A stretch of 64,000 nt of DNA. Source: Halicephalobus mephisto (lineage: Eukaryota; Nematoda; Chromadorea; Rhabditida; Panagrolaimidae). The stretch is from the NCBI GenBank assembly GCA_009193035.1, contig SWDT01000406.1, forward strand, positions 62,001-126,000. Reading direction: 5' to 3'. Below are positions 39,600 through 52,382 of this stretch, piece after piece. Numbering within the stretch: the first letter of the stretch is position 1; each line of letters starts with the position of its first letter. The notes under the pieces are model-generated. The model saw nothing but the letters and a program-made list of their open reading frames with translations. It had not been told where the DNA came from and searched no databases. Made by a program: the position numbers and the translations under genes.

Positions 39600-42500
39600 A
39601 TGAATACTAAGTGGCTTTTTTTAATTCTAATCTACTCTCTAATATTCCGCAGTTACTGTAAGGACGACGAGGGATCTTCTGAAGATAAGGAAAGTCCCGA
39701 ACAGATGGAATATTATAAATATTTAATAAAACGGTTGAAGCAGTCTGCTTTGGCCGACAGAGCTTCCAAACAACGAGTTGTCCCGGCGATCTATGAAATC
39801 CCAGGGCCTTTCGAACCTCTTCCTGCCAGAAGTTACAACGGGGATTACTGGCCAGTTTTTCCTTTTTCTAACCAGTATTCTGGGGCCATGGATCTAGATC
39901 CGAGTATCTCAAGAGTAAGACCTTAAAGTTGTTCACCAACGGATAGAGTAGGATTTTAGTTTAGTTTTCATCGGATTTCCTACGTATAGTTTATACTATA
40001 GAATAAGATGGGATTATCGAAGGATCAGATTAAATTATTCTATTTTGGTTTCGACAAAATAATTGATTTATTTCTTCAAAAATAATTTTCGAATTTAATT
40101 TTTTTTCTAAATTTAATATAAACGAAATTTTACAAAAAATTTATGTTAAAAAAAATTGAAAATTAATCAAAAAATTTTTGTAAAATTTGCAAAAAATAGT
40201 TTTAGTTTTTTATTAAATATGAAAAAATTGCAAAAAATTACATTTTTAAAATGAAAAATAAACAATATTGTTACTGAATTTTCAATTTATCAAATAAATT
40301 CTCCTTGATTTTAATAAACAGAGGATCTTTTATCTGACAATCCAGAAAATATGAAAAACAAGGTATCCAAGTCCCAAAAGAGATGATTTTAGATACTCTT
40401 CTCAAACTAGTACTTCTGTATTTTTTTACATTTAAAATTTTTTAATACAGTAGAACTTGGATATAAGATACTCCTTGGGATCGGCCAAAGTATATCTTTA
40501 ACAAAGGATATATCATAATGGGAGTAAATTTGAAGACAAATTAACCAAACTCAATCAGACCGTGTTATAACAAGAGATATGTTATAACTAGGATATCTTA
40601 TATCCAAGTTCTACTGTATTATATTTTATCTTTTTTTCTTTAAAATAATTACAAAATACCTAGTTCTATATACAGTAGAACTTGGATATAAGATACCCCC
40701 TTAGGACCGGCCAAAGTGTATCTTTAACAATGGATATATCATAGTGGGAGTAAATTTGAAGACAAATTAACCAAACTCAATCAGACCGTGTTATAACAAG
40801 AGATATGTTATAACTAGGATGTCTTATATCCAAGTTCTACTGTATTTTAAATCTATGAATTTATTGTAAAAGAAACTATTCTATAATCATCTTAAAATTA
40901 AATATTGAATAATTTATCGATTTTCGATGAATATAATATTTTTAACTTTCGTCAATAACCTGAAGAAATTAAAAAAAAATAAATCCCTTTCTCGATCAGC
41001 TGATTTTCATTCTTTTCTTTAATTTCCGATGTTACTAAATTAAAACCCAAATTCTAGCACATCGGAGGAGATCTCAACATCCCCGTTCCTTCTTGGGGGA
41101 TGATGGATATCACCGGCCATTTCTTCAACAGAATCTCCGATACCACGACGAAATTCGGGTATGTAAATCATCCGGTAAACATGCTAGGATTGAATAAGGA
41201 GGATTTTGCAACTCTCGTGTCTGATCCTCGGCTACATGCTAATCGATGTAAGTTCATTTATTTTGTATATCGAATTAATTTTATTTCCTTGTAAATATAC
41301 TTCTACATCTGGCCAATTGTGTTCATTTGGAAGGTTTTAAAAGTTTGACGCTGAATTCCTTCTGTAAATGCTTCAAATGAAACAGCAATAACATATATAG
41401 GATCTCAGATTGCATCTTGTATCTGTATTATATATCAAACTCATTGCATCTAAATTCACATCCATATTTGTAAGCGAATACTATATTAGAAGTTTAGAGA
41501 ACGTTGATTTTAGTGTGTATATACTTCAAACGAAACAATGTCAGAGGATCTTGAAGATGTTTTGTATATATCTTATGTATAAGATTTACTATCTTTAAAT
41601 CCATCTTTGCATTTAGAAATTAATACTTTATTAGCAGTTCAGAGCATGATAGATCTGATTTTAGTATGTATATATACTTCGAACGAAACAATGTTAGAGG
41701 ATCTTGAAAAAGTCTCATATATATCATGATCAGGATTCACTCCATCTAAATCTACATTTAGAAATTAATACTCTATTAACAGTTCTGATTTTAGTATGCA
41801 TACACTTAGAAGGAGGCAGTACTAAAAGATATAAGATCTAAAAAATAGTGTTTTCTACACACAAAATACCCAGAAGCAAACTACGAAGATCATTCCCGAG
41901 TCTTCTGACATATAGTTCGTTTAACATTTCTTAGGAGAAAACAATTCTCATTGATTTGTTCTTAGAATTGAATTATTCTCGATTTCCAAAGAAAACGTTT
42001 CACTTAATTCACTGAACTAAAACGATGACCGAGTGATTTTTCCAGATATACAGCCAACCATTCCCCTCGGCAAAGTCCCCAGAAGCAGTGTTCCTTTGTC
42101 TTGCAAACCCCCCATGTGTAATCCTTATACCGGGACCTTTGCCCTCGGGATCGAACATGACATTGGGGGTCACGACGGGAACGAAGGGGACATCAACATC
42201 CCCTTCCCTGTCAGTAAAGGCGTGGCTTACAGGTTTCCATTTGGTGGAAACTATTATTACGGTAAAGTTGTTGAAAATTAATCTTTATTTATTTATTTTT
42301 GTAGATCTGGACAATATTACAATTACCTACGGTCACAATTTGAGTCCTCTTGATCCTTATTCGAACCCTTACATGTTCAACAACGCTTACTCGAGGAGAA
42401 GAGAGCTCTTGCCTCCCGAACCCAACGTCTTCCCGAGAAACAAGAGAAATATAATCGGGTTCGTCCCCGTGGTCGCCGAGGAAGTACCCCTGGAGGTGTC

Positions 42501-43034
42501 GAAGTCAACTAAAGTCACTTCAGAAGACTTCCAAAGCTCCTCAAGAGGTCCTCTAAGAAGACTGAAACGACTGATGAAGAGAAACGCCGAAAATCAAGGA
42601 ATCGAAATCAAAAAAGAAACGAATCCTCAGGTGAATCACAAAGGATCATTGTTCAAAGCTTTGGAAGGTTTGCTAGAGCATAGTGAAGACGGAAATTCAG
42701 AAACCAGAATGATAGACGGGGGATACGTGATCAAGAAGAACACAATCAATCAAGAAAACGACAATAATCAAGAAACAAAAAGAATTGTGCGATTTGAAAT
42801 TAATTGTTTTATTTAATTTATAATTTTCAGAAAATTACCATGGAAAAAACAATTATTCCAGTTGAAGCCTTTAATCCACCGTATTATCCGAGTCCAATAA
42901 ACCAAGGATACATAAATCCGGATAATAGTTACTATCCTCCGATTCACTTCCGTCAACCGATTCAGACGGATTTTGGTCAAGAAGATCAATTTTACGGTCC
43001 TCCACTGAATCCGAGGTTCAGTTGGATGGATTAA
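39600..43034 (+). CDS. Secreted Pro/Tyr-rich protein, nematode-type, function unknown
   Basis: Exons 39600-39914, 41058-41247, 42046-42261, 42305-42786 and 42831-43034 join in phase to give 468 residues. An N-terminal signal peptide (MNTKWLFLILIYSLIFRSYC) precedes an acidic stretch. Conserved-looking blocks: IGGDLNIPVPSWGMMDITGH, CKPPMCNPYTGTFALGIEHD, GDINIPFPVSKGVAYRFPFG and LDNITITYGHNLSPLDPYSN. The second half has several basic clusters (SRRREL, RNKRN, RRLKRLMKRN, ETKRIK) that could be convertase sites, and the end is Pro/Tyr-rich (PPYYPSPINQGY). I know no biochemical role. Intron 1 has two inverted-repeat elements; intron 2 has one arm of an inverted duplication. Confidence 0.85.
40446..40844. 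mobile_element. Two nearly identical MITEs (173 and 174 bp)
   Basis: Copies at 40446-40618 and 40671-40844 both begin TACAGTAGAACTTGGATATA and end with TATATCCAAGTTCTACTGTA, its exact reverse complement. Interiors match almost base for base (TTGAAGACAAATTAACCAAA). Terminal style TACAGT resembles the element at 2616-2958 and pogo/Tigger-type ends. Both lie in intron 1 of the secreted-protein gene. Confidence 0.85.
41480..41961. repeat. Left arm of a 9-kb-spaced inverted duplication
   Basis: The sequence, with internal units around ACTTCGAACGAAACAATG and TAGAGGATCTTGAA, recurs as the reverse complement at 50637-51275. The end next to GATTTGTTC is almost identical over about 200 bases. This arm has about two internal tandem units and lies in intron 2 of the secreted-protein gene. 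Confidence 0.75.
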
Positions 43035-44765
43035 GAGGATTTACAGACTAAATTGCCAAATATTGAAAATCGCGAAATTAAATAATCTAATTATGTATTT
43101 TTATAAAGTAAAATTGGACTTTGGAGAAATTTTTATAAAAAAATTTTCAAAAATGAAAAAATTAGAATAATAATGATCTACTAAAAAGACAAAAGATAAA
43201 CTAAATCGAGATTTTTGAAGATTTCTAAAAAAACCACATTAATCTCCAGAAATCCAAACATACAGTAAGACATATACCATAAGACAACAGATCTAAAATC
43301 AACCTAATCATACAGTATTTTGATTTTTTGTTTTCTAGATTTTTGAAGATAAAGTTGCTTTTTTCAGATATCGAAAAAAAGATATCCGATCGATAAATAA
43401 TTTAGCGGAAATTAATCACTCCTGAAAATCCGTCAAAGAAACAAGTCCACATGATGACGATAGAGATCTCCAAACATATTCTACAAAATCATAAGATTTT
43501 TCCAAAGATCAAAAATAGAAATTTATGTTCAAAAAAACAAAAATTCTCAAAGATATTCCAAAATATTCGGTTTTAATTTAGGATAATTATCGAAAATTGA
43601 TAACACTGGACATAGTGATGTTCGAAAAAAATTAATTATTTAGTTTATTTTGAATTTTATTTTTTGAACTTAGGTAGTTAAACTGTTAAAAAAGACATAT
43701 TATGAAATACAAACGAAATATAGTAGGTAAAATTTTGTTGAAATTGTTAAATTTTTTTGAATCAGTAACGTTATTCCCGATCTGATCAAGTGAAATTACA
43801 CAAAAAATCGTAACTTTTGGTTTTTTAACAATTGCGAAATGTAACAAAAATATAAAATAATCGTCGCTTTTCATGAATATTTGATGTTTGTGACGAAAAT
43901 TGTAACGCAATAATCACGATTCGCATTTGTTACTAAATTAAAAATTACTTTTTTTCTGTATTAATTAAGTTAAAATAAAAAATTCAGGAGTCAAAATTGC
44001 AATAATTTCGTTGAATTTTTCGATTTTAATTAGAAAACATAATTTAAATAAAGTATACTCGGATTCTGATTCTTTTTGTTGACTTCTACATAAAAAATCG
44101 TAATTTTCATGTGACAGAAAATGTAAAAAATACATGAAGTTTAAAAAAAATACACAACCCGTGGCACTTGAGGTAACTTTTGTCCATTATTATAATTTTC
44201 ACAATAAATGTGATTTTTTTAATGAAAATTATTTTAAATTTTGTGTGATATTTCGTCAAAAAAAACTTTGTAATTTTCATATGATGATCAGCGTAACTTT
44301 TTTCGAATGTTACAATTTTTTAAAACATGGAATTTTCGTCACAAATACTAATTATTCGTAAAAATTACAATAATTTTGTTATATTCTTTTCAGAGTTGAT
44401 AAATTACGAAAATCATATTTCTGTTTGTCACCACTACAGTAGGCGTGATTTTTGTAGTAAATAAATAACGATTTTTGACCAAAAATATTAAATATTGATA
44501 AATCGCAATAATTTTTCTATATTTTTTTCAAAGTTGATAAATTACGAAAATTACATAGAAAATTCAAATTTACATTTGTTCCTGTCTTGAAAGTTACGAT
44601 TTTTGCAGTTTTTGAAAACACATAATATTGAATCGAAATTTCTGATAATTAATTTTTAACTTTTTTATTGTTTTCTCACTTTTCTGAACCAATGACCTAA
44701 AAGCTGAAAGAGAAGATTTTGTCGTCACTATGTACAGCCAGATATTTACGTAGAGATAAATGTGC
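43035..44765. other. AT-rich spacer with dispersed repeat copies
   Basis: Between convergent genes. It has a copy of the CGTAACTTTT family at 43800-43950 and related TTACGAAAAT / TCGTAATTTT blocks in both orientations at 44090-44600. No credible gene. Confidence 0.5.
43800..43950. repeat. Dispersed ~140-bp repeat copy
   Basis: Begins CGTAACTTTTGGTTTTTTAA, includes GCTTTTCATGAATATTTGAT and ATCACGATTCGCATTTGTTA, and matches the GART intron copy at 1229-1368. Confidence 0.6.
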
Positions 44766-46524
44766 TTATCCATCAGCGCCCTGCACGACGTCGTAGTAAT
44801 CAGCACTGGGATCTTGGCTTTTGCTGATCCTCTTGCAGTTGTCTTCGAAGCAAAAATCGATTCCGATAGTTAATCTTTCTTTTTCGACTTTGATTTCTGA
44901 ATCACTTTGTTCAAAATCGAAGATGATCGGAAGTTTGATTCCGTCTTTGAGCTTCTGAGCCATGTCTTCTCCGATCAATAATTCGTTCAAGGCGTTCATC
45001 AAGAACTCAATGCTGCCTTCATCGATTCCATCGACCAAACTGATTACATCTGTGGTTTTAAAAGAATCAATCACAAGTTTCCCTGTGAGTTTGTAGTTTT
45101 CAAAGTTGAGGTTCTGCATGCTTATCTGGGCGTGCATTGTTGCCGTCAAGAATCTGCGATTTCTGTCGGGTTGCTGCACAAAAGCATCGATTCTAGATTC
45201 AACTAAAACTTTAATTTTTCCGTTTTCAAGTAAAACATGAGGAAAAGTAGCCGAATGAGCTTTAATATTGACCACTCCGTTCGTAAACCGCTGAGCGAGA
45301 GCCGGGAAGAGGGTTCCGGCACAGATATCCCCAGTGTTACATTCCGTCCTCAAATATCCCGCAATATTGGAATCATTCACTGTTTGTCTGCTGATTTCGT
45401 AATCGAATTTCCTATATTGATCCATCCAGTAGAGAAGACTGGCAATTGTGTAGTTGCTCATCTGGAAAACCACCATATGCTCAGAATCCGGGACCGTCGT
45501 CAGCGGAGCTGATCTGAAGGGCAATCTGAAGTCGTTGAGTCTTGTTCTTCCTTGTCTGAGGATTCCGAAGACGTTTCCTCTATGTTGAAGTTCGACAGAA
45601 TCCGGATTGTACTTCACCGGTCCGATGAGACCGTAATTCAAGAAATAATGGTCGAACAGAGCTGAGCTCATCGGGGTATTCAGAAGTCTGTTTGAAATCA
45701 CCGGGACGATTTCTGAATGGAAAGTGGGACAAAGGATCTGGTCCACGTTGTCTCTGACACTCCTGTGGATGAACGGCAAATAGTTCCTCAAGATTTCGTT
45801 ATCGTTAGGAGAAAAGTTGAAAGATAATTCAGTAATTTGGGCTCTACATTTGTGCATATCGGTCTTCAGATGACCGTCGCCATTGATTCCTGATTGCAAG
45901 GACATTTCTATTCCTGCTCCGTCGAAAGTAACAGGTACTTGTCCAGTGACTTCCCCTCCGGCGGAGATGATTTTATAAATAGACGTCACTGTCACCTTCA
46001 AAGTGGATCCAGCCCAGTGGATTTCCCTTCCTTGAACCGCTTTAAAGGCCGATTTGAAGGCACTAGCGTCAAAGTCGTCAACTCTCTGGGAGATCAGCAT
46101 GAGACTGACCGAGGGGGTCAGGGGCAGGGTCACATTGTAAACAACTTCTCCGAATTGCATTAATTTCGACACTCTTTGCCTCAGGTACTCCGCCAGGAGG
46201 TCAAAGCCCTTCTGGTTGACTCGCGAGGTGAATCCGGCGAATGTATCAGGCTCCGTGAAGAAACTATCTGAAAAATTAAAATCTCGCGAAAACCACTTGA
46301 GATTTGTTTTGTTTTTGGATATATAAATTATTCTCTTTTTCGTTTTCTTTGAAGAATCAAAGTCGGAACCGGTTCAAAAAAGCCAAAAACGATTCTGAAC
46401 GAAACTCACTTGCAAGGGATTGAGAATCGGCGAACTGGAGACTAGTTACCAGGAATACTGTCAAAATAAATATGATTGAAACAGTCCATTTCCGTCTGGG
46501 AGGTCGGCCGAAGAGAGAAGTCAT
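44766..46524 (-). CDS. Secreted BPI/LBP-type lipid-binding protein
   Basis: Member of the BPI/LBP/CETP lipid-binding family, known to bind lipopolysaccharide or lipids outside the cell. Two exons (46524-46410, 46267-44766) give 538 residues. The start follows a TCTCCAG acceptor; the N-terminus has a basic stretch (RPPRRKW) and a signal-peptide core (SIIFILTVFLVTSLQFADS). Domain 1 includes FTSRVNQKGFDLLAEYL and a cysteine pair in MHKCRAQ and DQILCPTF that corresponds to the family's conserved disulfide. The second barrel follows (MSNYTIASLLYWMDQYRKFD). Length is slightly above the usual 480. In rhabditids such genes are present in several copies; the ligand cannot be told. Confidence 0.9.
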
Positions 46525-46737
46525 CGATTCTGGAGACAAGCTTGAGGAATCCGACGAAACCTAAAAATAAATCGATGAAACGATAATCGTCGTTTTCAGA
46601 TTTGATCAGAATAATTTCTGGAATAGAAAAAGGATAAAGACCTTGCAACAAATCCCATCTTCGAAAAATAAAACCTATGTCGGAATCATTATGAATAATT
46701 TAAGATTATGGAAAGAATTATTTTTAATAAAAAAAAT

Positions 46738-47490
46738 TGATCCTGACACGAATGATTTAAAAAAAATTAATAATCAAAATTGTAATCAAAGATAAATTTA
46801 AAACCATTCGTGACGGGACCACCACTTGAAACTATTTTTAGCAACTTTGAATATGTTAATTCTGACACGAATGATTTAAAAAAAATTAATAATCAAAATT
46901 GTAATCAAAAATAAATTTAAAAACATTCGTGACGGGACCAGGATTGTTTTATTTCAATTTTATATTTCGAGTTTTTGAAAGTAATTATTAAATAACAGTC
47001 CTGGCACGAAAATTACTTTCGTTTTGAAAAAAAAACATAATTGGTCTTTTAAGCGTTATTCGTTACGGGACCAAAATTATTTTATTTGAGTTCTGTGTTC
47101 TTAATTTTTGAAAGTATTTATTACATAACGGTCCTGACACGAAAAACAATAAATTCAATTTGAAAAACGAACATGATCGTCAACATTTTTTTTGCAAAAT
47201 TTATCTTATTTATTTCGTTTTTATATTAATTTTTTCAATATTTAAATTAATTCAACATCTTAGTTAAGAAAAAATTAATTTAAAAGAAATTTCGAAATCA
47301 GTGAGAATTGAAAAAAAAAATAAAGAGCAACAGTTGTGTAATTTTTTGAACATGATTCGTGACGGGACCCAAGTCATTATTTAAGTTATTTTCAGTTCTG
47401 GAGGATATTTAACGAATAATAGTCCTAGCACGAATGATGATAAATCTGAATTAAAAAATAAACACGACTATTGGTCCCTTAGATACACTA
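46738..47490. mobile_element. Cluster of inverted-repeat elements (GGTCCTGACACGAA ... TTCGTGACGGGACC)
   Basis: At least four short elements lie side by side: 46741-46820, 46861-46939, 46999-47072 and 47130-47369, with a partial one at 47421-47489. Each starts with TCCTGACACGAA-like sequence and ends with TTCGTGACGGGACC, inverted copies of each other. The first two are nearly identical. A single CGGTCCTGACACGACAG also occurs at about 5053. Confidence 0.7.
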
Positions 47491-48000
47491 CAAAGTGGTT
47501 CCAGAAAACGAAGGAGCTCAACTGTTGCAAGATGCGCTTATATTCTGGAGTGGATTCGTTTAGGGCTAGTCAAACTGAAACATGTTCCGCCAGAGGATAC
47601 CGCGACCGCCTTTGAAGCCTGAGAGCACTTGTTTGGACTGGGGAATCGCCGGAGGGCAAGGGACCACGCAACACACGGAAGACAACTGGTTCGGATTTGG
47701 ACTGACCGCAAGTCCGGTTGTGAGAAGCTAGTTTGTCTGGAACAACAGATTTGCCAGATTTTCTGGATTGCGCAAAGCCAAATCTCCGTTCACACAAATA
47801 ATTCAAAAATAATCAATTCTTTTTTTACGTCGCGACATGGATTGACTGCAGAAATGAATCGACCCAAATTCACGAATGAGAACACTGATCCCGATCGATC
47901 GTCGGATCTTCCGGTTATGGGATTATTACAGACTAAAGGGTCTTTAAGAAAGGATAAAGCAATCACTGGATCTTAAAGAACAACAATCCGGCTCAAGAAA
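47491..48000 (+). other. Mixed-composition block with short open frames
   Basis: Contains a frame of 40 codons (47854-47976) that starts two or three bases after a GACTGCAG acceptor-like site and reads MNRPKFTNENTDPDRSSDLP. Upstream (47570-47830) both strands are open but lack exon borders. Could be a first exon or a tiny gene; nothing supports it beyond composition. Confidence 0.25.
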
Positions 48001-48710
48001 CATTTCCGAATTAAAAATAATCGAATTTTTATTAAAAAAATAAAAACTTTCAGAGTGACATTTGGGTCCTTACAGTACCTTCGTCATAAATCATACTCCT
48101 AAAATCACCTTCAAAAATATCCAAAATGAAATCTTAAAACTTAAAAAATTCTATTAAAACTTGTAAAAAAATTTAAAATACATTATTTTATTCACAAAAT
48201 TTGGAACATATTTATGAATTAAAAAAGATTGAAATTTTTATTTATAAAAAAATTTTAGAGCATTCTGCTCATTAAATTTATCTCTGACATCATCTTCAGA
48301 AATGCCTTGGAGGAGGAAGTTCAAGAGACCATCTATGGAATTTCAAACTCGGTCAAGTTCTCTTGGAAAAAATCAAACAAGATTACGAAGTTTATTTTCA
48401 TTATTTTTTTGTTTTTATTTAGATTCAATTTAAAATTAGAAAATTCCAAAAGTATTTTTAGAAATCCAGAATTAATTAAGTCGTGAAATATCAAAAACAA
48501 GTAACTTCAGAAGACACAGAGTCCAACTGTAGTTTGTTCGTGAAATGTTTTCTTTATGATCGCCTCAGGGTATGATGACAAAAAATCTCCGATATGTCCT
48601 TAAGGATTTGGAATATAGGATGAATTTCGAGATAGTAACGAGGTCCTGCAGTGATCGGATACCATCTACCAAGAAAAGAGTGTATGGCATATAATGCATG
48701 AATAAGTCAA
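48001..48710 (+). other. Exon-like fragments, unidentified
   Basis: Three plus-strand blocks have balanced composition: after TTTTAG at 48266 (IIFRNALEEEVQETIYGISN), after CTTCAG near 48513 (DTESNCSLFVKCFLYDRL), and 48572-48703 (MMTKNLRYVLKDLEYRMNFE, stop TGA). Phases do not agree between them, so no gene is called. Confidence 0.2.
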
Positions 48711-50636
48711 AAAAGTTCCGATTTACCGGATCCATTGTATTTTACATACCGACAATTAGATAATTATATAAAAATTGTTTCTAGTTATGTGTAGAGATAA
48801 TTATTCTTTAAATTACTGCTCGATAAACAATACATTAAGTAATTTTTTGTCTAAACTCAGATATACACCTAAATACAGTATGAGATTTATGTTAATATAA
48901 TATTAAAAATAGATCTAAATATAGTATTTAAAACAGATCTCAATGTATATACAAAAATGACACATAGTATACAGTATATAAAAATATTAAAACAACTCTG
49001 ATACACAATATATCGGAGTTGTTTTAATATATCCTTCTTTGTACAAGGATTCCGAAAAGTTCAATCATCTTTATATGATTACATATACAAAAATGACACA
49101 TAATATACAGTATATAAACACATTAAAACAACTCTGATGTACCGGATGCATTAATTTCAATATATCGGTACATTGAATATAAAATACTTAGATATTATCT
49201 TCAATTTGTGTACCGGTACATTAGAGTCATTTTTGTGTAGAAATAAAACAACAATTATTTGTGAAGACGTCTCCGAGATCCAAAAACCTAAATTCTCATT
49301 GACAATTACGAGAGACTTTTAAATTACCCACGAAACCCGATCTTTCTCCCATCTTCGACCAAAAATTCATCTCACCAACTAGATGGATCCAGGGAAGGCG
49401 GAACCCTGGATTCCCCCCTCCTTCTGGACTTCTAAAAAGTGCCAAAGGGAGGGGCTCATGTTCCCTATATCACCATTGAGACGGTTTTCTAAGAACACGT
49501 TTACTACCAAGTTTATCATTTGGAAACAATCGCTGCAAAATCATGTTCAAAAATCCAATCCAAAATGAATACCATCATAAAAACCAGAAATGAAAATTGT
49601 TACGAAATTACCTCGACAAGAGTTCCTAGGATATTCTGAAAACTTCCAGAGTACATGATTTTGGAAATTTTCACGAAATTCTGGAAGATTCCAAAAATTT
49701 AAGATTTTGAAAAATCTCAAAAAAATCAAATTTTAGATTTTAGAATTTTCAATGAAATTTTTGAAGATTTTAGAACATCCTACTGAATTCTGTAATTTTT
49801 TATGAAATTTTGAAGATTTCAGAAATCTATGAAATTCCGGAAATTTCACAAAATTGAGAATGATTCCTGAATTTTTCAGGAAATTTCCGAGGATTTCAGA
49901 AGCATTTACGAAATTCTTGAAGATTTCAGAACATCTTACTGAATTCTGAAAATTTCCAAAAAATTCTAAAAAATTCACAAATTTTGTACCAGATTCAGAA
50001 AGCTTTCAAAAATCCCCCATGATATTCCACAAAGTCCCAAAATCACCCATAAAATTCTCGAAAACTAGAATCTTCCGCGAAATTTTAGTATTAGTTAAAG
50101 AAATACGTGATTCAAAAAATTTCCATTATAAAGGTTGCCCGGAGGCGTCCTGATTCGGAACGGGGGTTCCGCTCCGGTGAAAGCAGATCGGCTGTTCAGG
50201 CCGGAAACTGGTTGAACTTTAGGATTTGAGTCATCTCCACAAGGCCATATTAGGTCAGAACCAGATCCAATTTGCTCAAATTCGGAAAAGCAATCGCGTC
50301 ATATGTTGCGCAAAAACCAGCTTGGCAATTAAAATAAAAAACTTGGATCTCGGGAAACTCGATCTGGATTGACGGGAATTTTGAAGAAGATTGATCAACT
50401 GGATTCAAAACTGCACGGATATCCGAATCGATTCTTTCAATAAAAGTTGGTTTTTTCGGGGTCAGATATTTGAATCATGCAATTTTTGGAAAAATTAATT
50501 CATAAAATTGTGGATACTGTAGGAATCCGGAAAAAATAGTGAAAAAGAAAATTAAAATAACGAATCATTCTTCGAAAATGACCAAATTAGAGATTTATTT
50601 GAAAATAAGATTTGATTTCCAAAATCAATGTATTTT
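48711..50636. other. Repeat-rich spacer
   Basis: Holds two copies of an ATATACAAAAATGACACATA block (48948 and 49082), a perfect-looking hairpin at 48984-49030, and a GC-richer patch at 50130-50400. A frame at 49383-49568 includes a stem-loop (GGATCCAGGG and CCCTGGATTCC) and is not a convincing gene. Confidence 0.45.
48984..49030. repeat. Hairpin with 20-bp arms
   Basis: The arm ATATTAAAACAACTCTGATA pairs with TATCGGAGTTGTTTTAATAT across the 7-base loop CACAATA, with one G-T wobble. Confidence 0.8.
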
Positions 50637-51275
50637 GAACAAATCAATGAGAATTGTTTTCTTCTAAGAAATGTTAAACGAACTATGTTAGAAGACTCGG
50701 GAATGATCTTCGTAGTTTGCTTCTGGGTATTTTGTGTGTGGAAAACACTATTTTTTAGATCCTATATCTTTTAGTACTGCCTCCTTCTAAGTGTATGCAT
50801 ACTAAAATCAGAACTGTTAATAGAGTATTAATTTCTAAATGTAGATTTAGATGGAGTGAATCCTGATCATGATATATACGAGATTTTTTTCAATGTCCTC
50901 TAACATTGTTTCGTTCGAAGTATATACATACTAAAATCAGAACTATCATGCTCTGAACTGCTAATAGAGTATTAACTTCTAAATGCAAAGATGGATTTAA
51001 AGATAGTAAATCTTATACATAAGATATATACAAAACATCTTCAAGATCCTCTAACATTGTTTCGTTCGAAGTATATATACATACTAAAATCAGATCTATC
51101 ATGCTCTGAACTGCTAATAAAGTATTAACTTCTAAATGCAAAGATGGATTTAAAGATAGTAAATCTTATACATAAGATATATACAAAACATCTTCAAGAT
51201 CCTCTGACATTGTTTCGTTTGAAGTATATTCATTCTAAAATCAGAACTATCATTCTTTAAACTTCTAATTAAGTA
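50637..51275. repeat. Right arm of the inverted duplication (partner of 41480-41961)
   Basis: Reverse complement of the left arm, with about one more internal unit (three blocks of CATTGTTTCGTTCGAAGTAT / TTCTAAATGCAAAGATGG). The internal units are nearly identical to each other. Confidence 0.75.
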
Positions 51276-52382
51276 TCTTTTTGCTAAATTTAGAAATAAA
51301 TTCAAATAAATCGAATTTGGTATACAGAATACCTAGGAATTACTGTCAATGTAATACTGTATTTTTCAACACTTCTTCAACTGAAACGTTTACGACGTGA
51401 ATTTAGGATTAAAATTCCCAAATTTTCTGATGGAACATCTAGAATTCCCGAATTTTTTAATGAAGCATCTGCTAGTTGTTGACATATCTAGATCAAAAAA
51501 ATTTAAATATAAAACAACTAAGGGTTACTGTACATATACTGTACATTTTTTACTTTTTACTTTGAATTATTTAATGAATAAATTTAGCACCAAAGTTGCC
51601 CAGCCTCCTGATTAAGTATTAATTCATTAATCTGTAAGAATCCATCAGATTAAATTTTCATATAATTTTAAAAAATCAAAAACCAAAAAATCAACGAACT
51701 TTATGAATTCAAAAACCCCTCAAATTTTCGTTCTGAAAATTCCTCATTGATTATCATTTTTTTAATCTTTGGTTTTTTTATAAAAAACATTTTCGAAAAT
51801 AAATTTTTTGTTTCATTTTTTAATTTAAATATTAAAAATTTAAAATAACAAAAAAAAATAAAATTAAAAAAAATATTTTTAAAAATTTATTTAATTAAAT
51901 ACTTTACTGAGTAATTATTGTTTTAAAATTTACTAAAAATGCCTCAGGCTAAAAACATTTTTTTCGTCCTCGATGACTTATTTCTTCATTTTATACAGAA
52001 ATGAATCATTTTGTAAATTTTAAAAATGTTTCACTGTTTCTAATAATTTTTGAATTTTAATTTTTAGTAACTTTGAAAATTTATTTTTTTAAAAATTAAA
52101 ATTTTAAAGATTTTTTAAAAATAATTTAAAATTTAATTTTTAAAATTTTAATTTTATAATTTTAAAAATGTTTCACTGTTTCTAACAATTTTTGAATTTT
52201 AATTTTTAGTAACTTTGAAAATTTATTTTTTTAAAAATTAAAATTTTTTTTTAGTAATTTAAAATTTAATTTTAAAAATTTTAATTTTATAATTTAAAAA
52301 ATGTTTGTTGATTACTTTTTTCTCAAAAAAATCTTCGAGCCTTTTGTGCCAGTCATTCCATGTTTGTCTAGACATTGTCCAT

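Noticed and set aside
49383..49568. 61-codon frame with a stem-loop at its start
   Set aside because: The frame continues into AT-rich non-coding sequence and no start or splice context supports it.
50130..50250. GC-rich block considered as tRNA or snRNA
   Set aside because: No cloverleaf arms, no T-arm GTTCRA motif in position and no Sm site were found.
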